Assembly (NCBI GenBank): GCA_003342895.1
Contig: PTFA01000011.1
Location: 2,252,629 to 2,316,628 of the forward strand
From: Casuarius casuarius
Lineage: Eukaryota > Chordata > Aves > Casuariiformes > Casuariidae
Length of the DNA stretch: 64,000 nucleotides
Direction: 5' to 3'
In this document: one piece after another, positions 25,901 through 38,300 of the stretch
Layout of the letters: the number at the start of each line of letters is the position of its first letter
How positions within the stretch are numbered: position 1 is the stretch's first letter
The notes under the pieces: generated by a model
Databases searched by the model: none
Seen by the model: the letters and a program-made list of their open reading frames with translations, nothing else
What the model was told of the DNA's origin: nothing
Made by a program: the position numbers and the translations under genes

Positions 25901-28100
25901 GTAGCCTGCAGCTGTTCAGCACAAAGGACAGATTCCCCCACAACAAGAACACACAAAATATGTTTCATTTTCTGCACAATAGCAATCACCATTTGACAGT
26001 GCATTCATTTTTCTATACAAAATGCTTAGATACTGGTAGTACAGCAGGTAGGTGATGCCAAGAGGAATTTGCTCAGTCTGAAAATTATTATTTCAAAACT
26101 TGATTCAAGAATTAACAAAAGTACACACTTAAGACCCACTGAATAAAAGAGAATGTGAGAAAGTACTAGGGCAAACTTACTGAGTAAGGTTCCAGGTTTG
26201 TTTTTAAAGCACTTATAATTGCATTATCTTGTTCTAGATTATTTTTATGAGATCGTTATCACCGTAGTTTCCATGTCCTTTTCCAGCATATACTAAACAA
26301 TGATCAAATTTGCCACAAGTAGTGTTCTCTCTCCACCTCCACAACAAGTGAAGCTTGTATTTTCAGAGGGATGAATTTGGATCACCAGTAATACAGGAGA
26401 AGCAAATAATAATTAAGCAGATTCATGCCAAATACAAGAAAAAAAACATTCAACAATCCAGTCCACTGGCAGTTAGCAGGGGAAAAGGGAGAGAAATAAG
26501 TGTCCAATTCCTGCTGACTTTTAATGAAGGTTTAGTGTCCATTTCTATACATGCCTTTGAAAAACCCTTCTGCCAAGTAATTTACCAAATGGTGCTAGAT
26601 CAATTCTAAAATTGGAAATAAATAGCATCAATAATTTCTCTAGCATTTAATAATATATTTGATAAATGATATAGAGCCTTCCCTAAAACACCATACAACA
26701 TAAAAAAGCTCACTCAACATCTTTATTTCCAGATAATAAGTCAAAAAATATTTGTATGCCTGTTTTTAAAAAGCTGGTTCCTTTCCAGCGCACAGTTCAG
26801 ATTAAATGCCAGGGAAAACTGAAGACCTCAAAGACCTCGTGAACACACAAACAGTTGCACCGCCAGGCGTAATTGTTTTCTGATGCATGGCTGGCTGCCA
26901 TTTAGCACATGCCCTGATGGAAAAGGTCACTAGTTAAAAAATTAAAAAAATCTACACATCTTCCATTAAAGCAAGCAGCCTATATGATAGTCATATTAGC
27001 ACAGTAACATGGCAGACTATTAATGCACTATTTTCTGCAGTGAATTGTCTTCAGTTTCAACACACATAGTTGCTCTTAAAATGTGAAGATATTTATTAAT
27101 TGAATCATGTGTGACAAGAAAGCCAATACCAGAATGAACAGTTTTAAGTTATTCCTGACCACTAATTAACCAGGCCTTTATCCAATTCCACTATTAGTTG
27201 ATCTGGTAAAAATGACAGTTTTCAAATCATCACCCCATTACTTAACCTTATCTCATTTTAAAATACAGAAAAATAGATAAGAACCTATTCTACTGGATAA
27301 CCTTGAACACTGGTAAGTTTAAACCGAGTGCAATTTAACAATATAAAGTGCAACATAAATTTTTCTTGAAAGTTTGGGAATAGGTTATGGGTTGCCTATA
27401 GGGGAAAAAGTGGCAGTTACCTCAAGCCTGTAGTCACCCCAAATTTGCTGTCTGAGTGAAGACTCAGCAATAAGCTACATACAGCTATAGTATTTAGATG
27501 CTTGTATCATGCATGTTTTTAATGTACAGACTAATATAAGAAGTAAGGTTCGTACGAAAAAAATTCTTCAGCGAGGGAAGGAGGGCAAGTTTTACACCTC
27601 ATCCAAGCAAAGAGTTGTTTGCTAACCAGTTAAGTGGAAGAAACAACACTGTAACAAAGAAATATTCAACTTATTTATAGAAAGGAAACAACCTGTACTC
27701 TAGTAAGAGGAAGTCATACCATCTCTCTATAAGGAGAGAATTTGAAGGACTCTAGGATGAAAAATTAAGCTGACTAGTACCCAAAGTTGCCTACAATTTT
27801 TGTCAAATACTTTGTTTTGTCTCAGTAAAGTCCTGACCACTGTTTGTTTGAAAAGCTTTGGAAGTTGGACCTTTGACAGGGGTGTATTTTTGTGTGAAAG
27901 ACGAATCCTTTGCTCTCGCAGTGAAAGGATGCTCAAGTTACATTTACAAAAAATGCTGGTATGTACAGATACTTTGTAGAAACTTGCTAAAATTAGATAC
28001 TTACAGTTCTTCAAAACTATGATGTGCATACAGTGTCCCAAAACTACTTTTCTGCTTTTCCAGTAAACCTTCTGCTGGTGCCAAGGCAATAGAGTTTAGG
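22961..28100. other. Non-coding sequence
   Basis: No exon supported. Frames at 24126-24440 and 24653-24989 overlap each other and show no recognisable domain. A block at about 26131-26190 (gacccactgaa...cttactgagtaagg) weakly resembles old amniote repeats. Confidence 0.5.
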
Positions 28101-28139
28101 AAGTCATCTAATGTAAATATAGTGATAATAAAGTGTCGG

Positions 28140-28520
28140 AGGAACTCAAAAGGAGTAGAGAAAATTTATAACAAATACTGGAAAAAGGGAAAACATGATA
28201 AGTATTGAGAACTGATGAGAACTGAAGAAGGAAAAATCAAGAAACAAGGTTTGGGAGAAGACAGTAATTATGTGGGCAAAATGACAGGGACTAAGAACTA
28301 GTAGGATGGGTAGAAGGTGGCAGGAAGGATGAAAAGCCAGTACTGCAGAATACCAATGAAACTGTCCTGCCAAAAAGACCAGGTAAAGAAGTTGAGGTAA
28401 GGTGCTAAAGAGGAGTTGGTTATAAGGAGAAGGCATGAACAGCTAGAAAAAAAGGAAATGAAGAGCTGGAACAGGAAGATAACTAAGAATGGCTAGAACA
28501 GGAGACTAAATTTTCTGCTT
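28140..28520 (+). other. Purine-rich non-coding stretch
   Basis: The plus strand is strongly enriched in A and G (runs such as gaactgaagaaggaaaaatc). The effect is to keep a 96-codon minus-strand frame open, which is Leu/Phe/Ser rich and looks like a compositional artefact. It could be an eroded sense-strand LINE body but no CR1 block was recognised. Confidence 0.45.
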
Positions 28521-31500
28521 GAGAAGCAGAATAGCAGAAGAGTCTTTGTCTACCAGAATAAACTCTTTTCTACAACTCAGAGTTTAGCCCATGTGACTGA
28601 AACTCATCACTCTTGTCAACTGATACCCCAAAAATCCACTCTGTGTTTACAGGTCTAATGCATCTCTTAAGCAATCCCCAATTATAGTACCATACCAGTT
28701 CCAATGGCATGTTTGCTCTCCTGTAGCATGATATATGCAGTAAACTTCTGAGACTATCCTAAAAAGTGAAAAGTAAACATAAGAAATCTACTCACAAAAC
28801 CTGTATAAGAAGCCTTGAGCTGTTTCAGTTCTTCTTTCATTTTTGTTCTCCTTTATTTTCTGTGACCTTTTCTGAAGTCTTCTTAAATTCATTCTCACTC
28901 CACACTTCTGACACCAAGTGATGTTCTTCAGGTTCCTTAATGACCAAGCAGAAATGAGAAGAATAGCAATGTGTTTAATGTTCAGCAGGAATTTATAACT
29001 ACACCATCAAGTCAGTCATGACCTTACAAATTTCTATCAGTAGCTCTCCAGGGCTAGCTCTGAAGTATAGCAGTAAAAGAATTCATATTCAAAGAGACTG
29101 TCTATAAAGTCCTCTCCTTCAAATATTATCACTACATCTACTTTGCCATTACAGTTTACTCTTATTTAAGCAGTAAGTAAAAGACTGTAAAGTTCAACAG
29201 TGACTCAAAAACCAGAATTTGAAATAGTAAAATTGCCATTTTGAGTGGATACGATTTAGTAACATCAAAGCCTTGAAATATTACAGCATGTTTGTATTAT
29301 TTGTATATGACATTTATACACAGGAGAGATTCCCAGTTATTTCATTTCTGTCAAAACAGAACAGGAGTGAAGAGGACAAAAGTCTGTTCCCTCCTTTGAG
29401 TCCTACCAGAAGACCCTGGGATAAGGTAGAACAGTCTTCAGCCCAGGAGAATCAGAAAACAACTAAAGAACGGCTCATTTCATCCACAGTCACAACATGG
29501 TCATCTTTGTTTTACCCTTCTTCCTGTGTCACCATGACATTTGCTCTAAATCAAGGACTCAGAAGTCACTTCACAGTTCTATGAAAAAACAGCAGCAAGG
29601 TATTCATGGGTGCCATTTCTTTTCCCTTTACAGACTACTACTAATATTCTACTATAAACACCTGCCACTGTATGTATGGTATCTGACAACTTCCTTAATT
29701 TGTGAATTAAATCTACTTACAAAATAGGAAAGTTGTGAGTTAATGATAAATGTATTCTTAAGAGCTTCTTGCTGTAATGTAAATTGAGTGAGTCATTCTG
29801 CTTAAAGGAAAAAGCAGGCACAGCTACAGCAGGTTTCAGTTTAGCCTCTTCCTCCTTTTAAATCTCTAACTCATTTCACCTGGCCATCAGTATATAGGCT
29901 GATCAGCAGTCCACCACTATCACAGTGCTTAATTGGTTTGTTTCAAATATCACTCCTTCAGAGGAAGACAGTAGCTTAGTTTAATCAATTTAACTGTCAT
30001 GTTATGTGCTGAAGGGACTGAACCTATTCAGTCCTTTGCCCTAGATGACCCTATGTCTGCAGCTCAGTTTGAAACCTTTTCCCTTCTAAAGCTTTCAGGA
30101 TATATTCTTCATTCATTAAATAATGTTGGGTCTCTGCCTGCCAAGCGAGCAGCTGGCTTTACTTTGCTTCCCCTAATTCACAAAGTCACCATTAACAAAA
30201 CCTCTGCTTTCTCTTTCAATAACCACAGATTTTTGCCTTCTGCGAGACATTAATTAACCCCCTCCCTTCCCATATCACAGATCAGTCAAGTGGGACATTC
30301 TGGTGCTGTGGAAACCAGTGACGTAACTTCAAAGGGATGTTACTTTATGTCCCAGTGCTACAGGGTGGCTGCATAGTTCTAAGCCATTTCTACTCGTAGA
30401 CTTTGTGCCTGTATCTTCGGAGTGTTTTACTGTGTACGCTCCTAAGGAAATCCTGCAGTGAGTGATCTGTCATTAGGCATGGATAGTTAAACAAAGCTCA
30501 TTTAATATCAGAGCAACTCCCCTGAGTCTGTCCTGGCAGACTAGAGATTATGAAATTAAAGACAGGCTCTGACAACTGTAAGCATATAACCTCATTTAAG
30601 GGCAGTGCACGATACACAGTCACTGTGATGAAAATATGTCACCTGGGGAACCGTACACTTACTACAGGAATACCATTTCCCTGCCAGAGACGTTCGCTGT
30701 CTGTAGGTATTGGTAACAGTCTCTGTCAGACCCTACCTGGCCTTTTTAGTGACAAGTATTTGTTCCAGTTCTCCAGAACTTCCTGATTTACAGTAGATTA
30801 AAGGGTCTCCATCAGTTTGCCAAAATACTGTTTGAGTCATCAAAACTTGAAGAATGGGATTCCTTGTGATTGTCACTAGAACTCAACTTTCTTATTAAGA
30901 GTTATTAATAACTTCCCTTTATTCTACCAGGAAGAAAAGCATGGCCTTTCACTGATGGAAACTGTTACAAAATAATTAAATGTATTCCTAACATTGCATT
31001 TAATAATCCTCTTGAGTGGCTTCAATGTTCCATTTCTTTGTTCTATTTCTAGCAGGACAAGGCTGTCCTGGTAGCCTCTACTATCTCACATGCTCAGAGA
31101 AACGCTGAGATGTACCTCTTCCTTGCTCTTCCTGCTGGCAAGTGTCCTTTGGGAAGCTGGAAGACAAGTGTCTGAGCACCTCTCTGCTCTCAGGGAAGCT
31201 GCTGCAGACCACCCCAACTCACAGAGTACGCAGGATAATATCGAATTTATTTTTCCCACAGGTCATATGTTGTGTTTCAGTAAAAAGAGGGATCAGGCAG
31301 GGAGGAAGCAGACTGCTCCCTCTATCCAGGGCAACAAAGGCTACACAGGGAAGAGAAGCCTTCTGATGCAGCATGTGGCAGGCAAAGGAAGAAAAAGAAG
31401 CTGCTGCAATCAAGAAAGCAGCAAACTATTTTGCAGTAAACTAAGTTGNAATGCAAGGGTGTGGTTGCAAGGACACTCTATGTGGGGAGGAAGTTACTTA

Positions 31501-33354
31501 TAGACATGTTATTTTTTACCTAGAAAGTTTTTCTCTTTATCCCACCCCCGCTCCAAAAAAATAATCCCTTTTGTTATTTTAAATTCAGTTTCTTGAATTT
31601 AAAAGCTTTCTGATCTTTCTGGGGAGCTCATTATAGAACATCTAGGACTTCTCATCTCAAACATCTGGCCAGGTCAGAGCTCTGTTTCTCCTTAGGGAGT
31701 TTTTGAGACAGTTTTTTCTGATACTATTGTCCTATTAGGGCTTAAATTGGAAAAACTTCTCCTGGTATTCTGCAATAATATTAGGTACATATGCCTTGAT
31801 GACACCAAATAGCTTGTAGCAGGATTTCTTTAAGAATATACATAAGAAAAAGATGATTCCCTGTTATTGGACACAAATATACCCTTCTTCCCTTACTCTT
31901 CACATTATTTAGATGCATTGTATTTGTCATTCGGCTGCATTCCTGGCTTGTGCTTTGTTTCCTTCATGTTCCAAGTCATCCTGACACAATAATATAAAGT
32001 TTACAAATCTTTTCTATCATAATAATCCTTAATTACACATTATTTTAGTTATATGACATAAAAAATAACACCACTTCTTAGCAATCTGTAGAGTCTAAAA
32101 TGTTGCAATTAAACATAAACAAATGACAAATTTCAGATAGGGATGTCTTCTATCGGTTACACTCCCCTCACTTAGGGTTGGAGAACCTGTCTGGGGCATC
32201 CCATCACCTTTCTGTTGATATACCATTATCATTGCACTAAAATAGAACACTTTCATTAATACACTCCGATCTCATGGGAGAAAATGCACTATACTGTGCA
32301 TAATGCTGTCAAATTATTCTGAACACACATATTCCTTCCAAAAATAAGACTCTGCTGAATGCTGACCATGAATTCAGCATGGAAGTAAACAGACAGTTCT
32401 AATGAATGTCCTTTTTCGTAGGACATATAATTCAGAATTGTTCTGAACATTAATGGACTTGACATTTCATTGATGATCTTTAATTAGGCAACCTTTACAT
32501 TGGAAAACTTTTTGAAATGCAGTATCATTACGTAAGAGAGGTTCATGGAAGATACTCAGGTAAGAAATGTCAGCTCTTCCACGCTTTTCATCTGGTCAGA
32601 AAAGTAGCTTGATGATTTTAGCAAATGTGTTTTGCTGAGAAAAGCCTTCTGCTTATTACAGCTACTTTTTAAAGAAAAGCTAAACAGAAGAACTGATTTC
32701 TACATTTCACAGAACAACAGGGAAACTTCGTAGAGCAAATGTCCTATTCCAGGTTATCCTCTTGCAAAAGGTCTGTTTCTAACAGTGTGTTAACAATTTA
32801 AAGATGCAGACCTTCTGCAAGAGAATAACCCAGAACAGGACATTTGCTACTCACTATATGATGCATTCCACCGAAGATCCACAGGAAGCAAGATCATGAA
32901 ACAGTATCATTCAGTGCCTAGGAGAGCGATAGCAATATCCCGATCAGTAAGGTAGCACATGGATCTTTTCCCTACTGTTAGGGCTATCTACTCCTAACAC
33001 AGCACTTAAGAGACTAAAAAAGGTTGAGCTATTTCAGAAGTTTCTTAGCAATGCAGGCACAATGCAATTTTGCAGTAATGGCAGAGCAGGTATAAATTGT
33101 GTGATGGGTCAGTGGGTTGCAGGGGAAAGCCTGAAAGGGAAAGGACGGGAGGGAGGCTGAGACCGGGGCATTCTCTCCCTCATTCCCCAAAGTCTTCGTT
33201 ACTCCCATGGAATACAGGAGCCATTCCCAGTCCACCCCCATCCCAGGATCCTATGCGGCTACTTCTACCTCCTCCTCACCTTCCAGATTTCTTTGCAATG
33301 GTTCTAGAAAAAGATGGTGATTCTCCTGGCAAAAATTATCATCTAATTGAGCTT
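28521..33354. other. Non-coding sequence
   Basis: Nothing recognised as a gene. The frame at 31090-31503 (137 codons, one ambiguous base) starts with a hydrophobic Leu-rich stretch and sits in locally GC-richer sequence, but there is no homology or splice context. A patch at 33100-33290 is GC-rich and unassigned. Confidence 0.5.
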
Positions 33355-33389
33355 TGACACTTTGAATGATGCTGACACTTGAATGATGC
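33355..33389. repeat. Tandem duplication, 18 and 17 bp
   Basis: TGACACTTTGAATGATGC at 33355-33372 is immediately followed by the same unit lacking one T (33373-33389). The near-identity points to a recent slip or end-joining duplication. Confidence 0.9.
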
Positions 33390-34680
33390 CCTAACCATAA
33401 AATCTTGGACCAACACCTTGAGAAAACAGAGTTTTTAGTGAGATTTCAGCATCAAAATAGAGCTTGGTATTTAACTTAAATCCAAAAACTGTAAGGAGGT
33501 ATTTGGAACCGTACCCTTAATTTCTTCCAGAAGTAAAAAGATTTTGATTTAGAGTATCACGTTTGACCTATTTCTAATATAAGAGACTAGATTTGCATTA
33601 AGTCACTACTTCTTATCTGCAGTGTCCAGAAGGGGCAATCTTTGATCTCGTTTCACTGCAACCAGTTTGTAGACTCATTCATAAAAAAAACCTAAATAAT
33701 TTTGGTCCTTCTTTATGTCTTGATAAAATATTATTGAATATTCACCAATTCAAGCTTGGAAAGGCATACTTTTTAATCACTCTGAACTTTTTTTAAGTTT
33801 CACTATCCCATTTTATAATCTAGCTTTCTAACCATATTTTGTTGTATTTCTCATACACCTTGCATATTTTCGTTTAACTTCAACACATCTTTGAGGGAAG
33901 CAAGCTGTATTATTCTCAAAATCTAAGTAGCAAAACTGAAGCACAGCACACTATTTGGCCAAGTTTCCTACTCAGTAATTGATGCCTTGGGCTGTGCCAA
34001 CTACAATAAATACGTGAACTGTAAAGAGGGTAGACGGACTAGCTGTCTGCTGGCACTGGGAACTTCATGTGATTTTCAAAGACAGAATAACAACTGTGGT
34101 TCCACTCTGTGGCGGACAGATGAGTGAACTTTTGCCTTAAACATTTCTTGGTACATAAGGTGCAAGCAAACCATAACCCCAAACAAGCCATCTGTCCCCA
34201 GCAGAAACAGGACTAAGGTGCTGCAACCCCCAAAATGGTCTCCCTGCAACCACCCAGGACACACCGAGCCTGCACTGAACCAGACCACGATCGGGCAGAG
34301 ATTTTGGGACCTGGACTGTAAATTATTGTCGTTTCTAGCACAACTTCTATAAAACTTGCTTAGCATGAGTAGCTAAATTTGCGGAAGCCTTAGGCCGCAC
34401 TCCCTAGTTCAGTGAGAAAGGGCCCCAGAGCTGGTGCAGGCGGGAATGATAAGGGAGTTACCAGCAGTTTGCATTCCTGTGCACTGCTGAAACAGTGCTA
34501 ATTGCTGGAGTTACCACCTCTTTGTCAAGACCTTGAGAGATGATGGCGGGACCCAAGGAAGGAAGACACACCTGTCGGCAGAAACTGCAACAGAAAAGAT
34601 AAGGGAGAAAAGCAACAGCCTGCCTAGGAACAACGATGAGATCCAATAAAGAGCAGGAGACCCCAGACTCAAAAATTACT

Positions 34681-34738
34681 ATTGGTCTGAACTACCACGT
34701 GGGGGGCGGGTGGGAAACTTAATTTGAAAAAGCTATAA
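34681..34738 (+). promoter_or_regulatory. LTR U3 core promoter
   Basis: An inverted CCAAT box (ATTGG, 34681-34685), an E-box (CACGTG, 34696-34701), a GC box (GGGGCGGG, 34703-34710) and a TATA-like TATAA (34734-34738) fall in the spacing of a standard RNA polymerase II promoter. Transcription would be predicted to start near 34765 and run rightward. Confidence 0.6.
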
Positions 34739-34760
34739 TTGCCCAGGGATCTCTTTGTTC

Positions 34761-34896
34761 AGGGTCCCTCTTCGGAGGCACCCAACTTGAGCTGTAACCA
34801 CTGCACGCATGCCATTCCTTGATTTGGCTCCGAGCCTTTCAGCGGGAACCTAGGGTCGGACCCTGCTCGAGTTGTAATTACTGCATGCGCATCGCC
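34761..34896 (+). repeat. Imperfect duplication inside the LTR
   Basis: The segment with gagctgtaaccactgcacgc (34789-34808) recurs as gagttgtaattactgcatgc (34869-34888), 80 bp further on. Each copy is preceded by an agggtc block (34761 and 34852). It lies in the predicted transcribed R region. Confidence 0.65.
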
Positions 34897-35025
34897 AAAA
34901 CTTACACCNAGGGTGAAGAGGACCCACCTATCACCAGACGGGAGCCCCCCCCCCACCGCCAAGACTCCCAAAGGAAGAGGAACGACCAACGGGACGCCGC
35001 TGGATCCACGGGTGGTGATATCTTT

Positions 35026-35075
35026 CTCTCTCTCTCTCTCTTTTCCCCTTTTTCTCTCTTTTTCCCTCTCTTTTG
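35026..35075 (+). repeat. Polypyrimidine (CT)n tract within the LTR
   Basis: (TC)n followed by mixed C/T runs. The tract lies about 110 bp upstream of the LTR polyadenylation signal. Just upstream is a run of ten C at 34945-34954. Confidence 0.85.
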
Positions 35076-35184
35076 TTGAATGTTGGTAAGATCTGTTTGA
35101 AACGTGTGNCANGGGACTTGTCTAGCTAGTTGCAGTATTCGCCACTGAATTATCCTATTTGACCACATGCCTTATCTTTGTGTT

Positions 35185-35190
35185 AATAAA
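35185..35190 (+). terminator. LTR polyadenylation signal AATAAA
   Basis: A canonical AATAAA, followed about 15 bp later by a GT-rich stretch (ggttggctggtgtcg), the usual downstream element. It would define the R/U5 border near 35205. Confidence 0.65.
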
Positions 35191-35341
35191 TCTTAAAACT
35201 GGTTGGCTGGTGTCGTTTCACCTTAATTCAGTCCAAGGGCATCACGAACTTGGTCGTTGGTCCCAAGGGGAGGGAGGTCGTCCTGAACAACTCCTTTCGG
35301 GCTGCTCCTGTCACTCTTCTATAACTTTTTACAACAGTTCA

Positions 35342-38300
35342 AAAACAGATGACAGAACTGCATTTAGGTACAAAACTCCTTAAGGTGAGGGGGAAAAAAA
35401 CGCCCAGGAAGTAGCATATTTGTTTTTGTGGTTACTTCAGATAAATTTGAATTTAGGTATGTGTGGCTGAAGCAGCTATGCACACATCACAATTTCACGT
35501 AACTTCTCCCACAGTCTCTTACAGTTATTTTTCATACCACTGAGCTGCACAGTTTTACACTGTACTTGACTTCATGGCATTGCAAACAAATTGAGTTTCA
35601 GCACCTTGAAACTAAAGGGATGTTGATCCAATGATGTATTGCTCAAAATGTGTAGCCTGCTGAGGGAATCAACAGGGAACCTGTACTTTTTAAATTAGTT
35701 TTTNAGCTTATACAGATTGACAGTAGCAAAGTTCATTGGCCTTATCACTGGTGGTAGGCTCGGTGCACTTTACTAACAAATTGAATGTTATTTTCAGAAT
35801 CGGTGCTATGGTGGCAGGCTGAGCCTAAAGACATTGAGTCACCTTCTTATGTGCCCTACATTCCATCCTTCAATTAACTACAAAGGTTTGGTAGCAGTAC
35901 AGCTTTAGTAATTGTTTTATGCATCTCCATGTACGATGCACATTACACAAAATGACCCTTTGGGAAATAAACAGAACATAACTGATCAACAAATACAATA
36001 CAGAACAAAATACATTACAATAGTCTGAACTTTTTATAATTAAGGAAGCATCCAGCTATTTCCTTTCAGTCACCTCATAACTCATACTTGTTGAACCTCA
36101 CTTAAATTTTTAATTGACAATGTCAAAAGCATTCCAAGCATTTGGATCATGTTTAATTCACACGAACCATTTAATATCCAAATCCATCAGGAAGATTTGA
36201 AAATCACTGACTGTGCTCAAGAAATGCACTCAGGAAAAGAATAAGCATACCCCTCCTATCCGGAAAGTAGAGGACCCATCTGCCTTCAAAAAACGTATGT
36301 CAAGATGAATGAGTAAAAATTGGGAGTAAGATACATTCCACCTTTTACAGTTAATAAAATACTGTATTTCCAGTCAATACACCAAAAGTAAGCATAATTC
36401 CATTAAGCACACTTTTTAAAACTGCTCTGCTCTTTGCCACAGGATGCCGCGGAGTCCAAAAACATAAAGGGGCTCAGAAAGAATTAAGTTAGCTAATAGA
36501 TCCATGACTGCCTATTAAGCATGATGATCTAGATGTACTTTCAGCTCAAGATGACTGTTGATTTACAAAACAAGCTTATTTGTGTCAAGTCCTTATTCTC
36601 CTACCCCAGGCACCAACACTGGACATCAAAACTAACCAAGGATGGAACCCACAATGCTCCTATGGCAGCAGTTATGTCAGTACTCAAGAGTATTGGATTT
36701 ACTTTAAGAACACATGCTTTAACTAAGATGCTGGAAGAATCTCTTTACCTTATGTATAAGGGTAGAGGAAAAGGTGGACTGGATAGTCGCAGCAGTCCAT
36801 TTTTGCTTTGCAAATTATTTGTCTTCCCTTGTTCAGCCTCATCCCTCTGAGACCACCAGAGGGATGTGGCTATCTTCATTTCCTTAACAATCCAATGTCT
36901 ACAGCCATGTATTAAAAGAGTTTTCAGGATAAAAAATGCTTCAGAGCATGTACTAGCTGTTTCAAAGGTTGAGAGTTTTCCACAAGAAACAGAACAAAGT
37001 ATAGTGAATTTAGTTTTGGTTCTTCCCTGAACTTTTTGTCCTTTCCATCATCAGTGGTGGACCATGGGTTAGAATAGGGCATGGGTGAGGTAAACCAGTA
37101 TTGCACGGAAAGGGATACCCTTTTTTGAAACAGACTGCTTGTCTTGCTCACAAATGGGTCACCAAATCAGAGGGTTGTGCCAGGATTTATTCTCAGACTG
37201 ATATGGATATAGGCTTCGGTTTTTCTGCTTTCCTTAGTAATAAAAGCATAGCTAGCCTACAAGGTTTATCTAGGTTTCTCTTACTCATTAGACCACTAGT
37301 GGCAGCTTGGTAGCTCTGGCTNTTTATCTGGGACACCCAGAAGATTAATTTTCCAAAATGTAAAATAGTTTGTTTGGGTTGATACAGTCTTTTTGTTACA
37401 GTCAATTTGTTACAAATTTAATAGCCTACAGTTTGGAGGAAATAAGGCTAAAAGATCTAATGTTTGTTTGGACCTCAAATACAGTGAAAATATACTAAAA
37501 TACCTCTCCAATCCGTTTCACTGGATGTGAACAAAATCGTTTTGTCTAGCCACGTTTTAAGACATTCCTTAATGAAATAAAGCCTACTTTTTAAAAAACT
37601 GTGATGTCACTTTGGAAAAAAATGCAAAGATGGATCTTAACTTAAATGTAAACAATGAAAGTACATACATTATATGCAGGTACTTAGAGCAAGAATGAAA
37701 TCCTATTTGCAGAACCCAAATCTAGCCAGTCAGATCAAGACAGAGCAGCTCTTTCATCTACTCTATCTCCTAGACAGAATCACGTGGTGGCGAGAGGAAA
37801 AGCTTCTCTCAGTGTGACTACAGAACTAATGAATTATCTGTTTAAAGTCCTTGTTTTTTACATTATTTATACTCAATATGCTGTAATTGTAAGCATGATT
37901 AGTGTACCATCTGCCTGGGCCACAAACAGGCATAAAGGAGACAATCTCATTTCTTATAAGTATAGAGTAGGAAACTGCTATTCTTTCTGAATGTGCAGAC
38001 CTCCAGTCTCCTAATTAATCTACATCAGTCACTAGATATAGATAGCCTGTCCAGACAAAATTATTTAAATGCATCACTAACATGAAATATGATACAGCAA
38101 AGCCACACACACTCAGTTCCGTAACCTCTGCAACACTGTATTGGAAGCAGTCTCTAGTTAGGGCAGAGCGTCAGATTTAACCAGGAGCCCTGAAATAAGT
38201 TTCTGATTTTTACTGCCACAAGACTATGACTCACACAGAATTCATCTGAATAAATGAGGATATCTGCATCTCAGCGAACCACCCCAGCTTCTTCTATAAT

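Larger units (their letters stand above)
34015..35341 (+). mobile_element. Solo LTR of an endogenous retrovirus
   Basis: A 1327 bp block is bounded by a perfect 8-bp inverted repeat, TGAACTGT at 34015-34022 and ACAGTTCA at 35334-35341, giving the TG...CA ends of retroviral LTRs. It is much richer in GC and CpG than either flank. It holds promoter elements in the expected order and a polyadenylation signal (AATAAA, 35185-35190) followed by a GT-rich stretch. The implied layout is U3 to about 34762, a long R to just past 35190, and U5 to the end. No gag, pol or env sequence and no primer-binding site lies next to it, so it appears to be a solo LTR left by recombination between two LTRs. No clear target-site duplication is visible, so the exact ends or the insertion history remain uncertain. 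Retained CpGs suggest it is younger than the CR1 copies. The family is not named. Confidence 0.75.

Noticed and set aside
28146..28436. 96-codon minus-strand frame
   Set aside because: Leu/Phe/Ser-rich translation of a purine-rich plus strand; compositional artefact.
31790..31840. GATGACACCAAA, similar to the CR1 catalytic site
   Set aside because: The flanking blocks expected on either side of the CR1 active site are not present, so this is probably chance.
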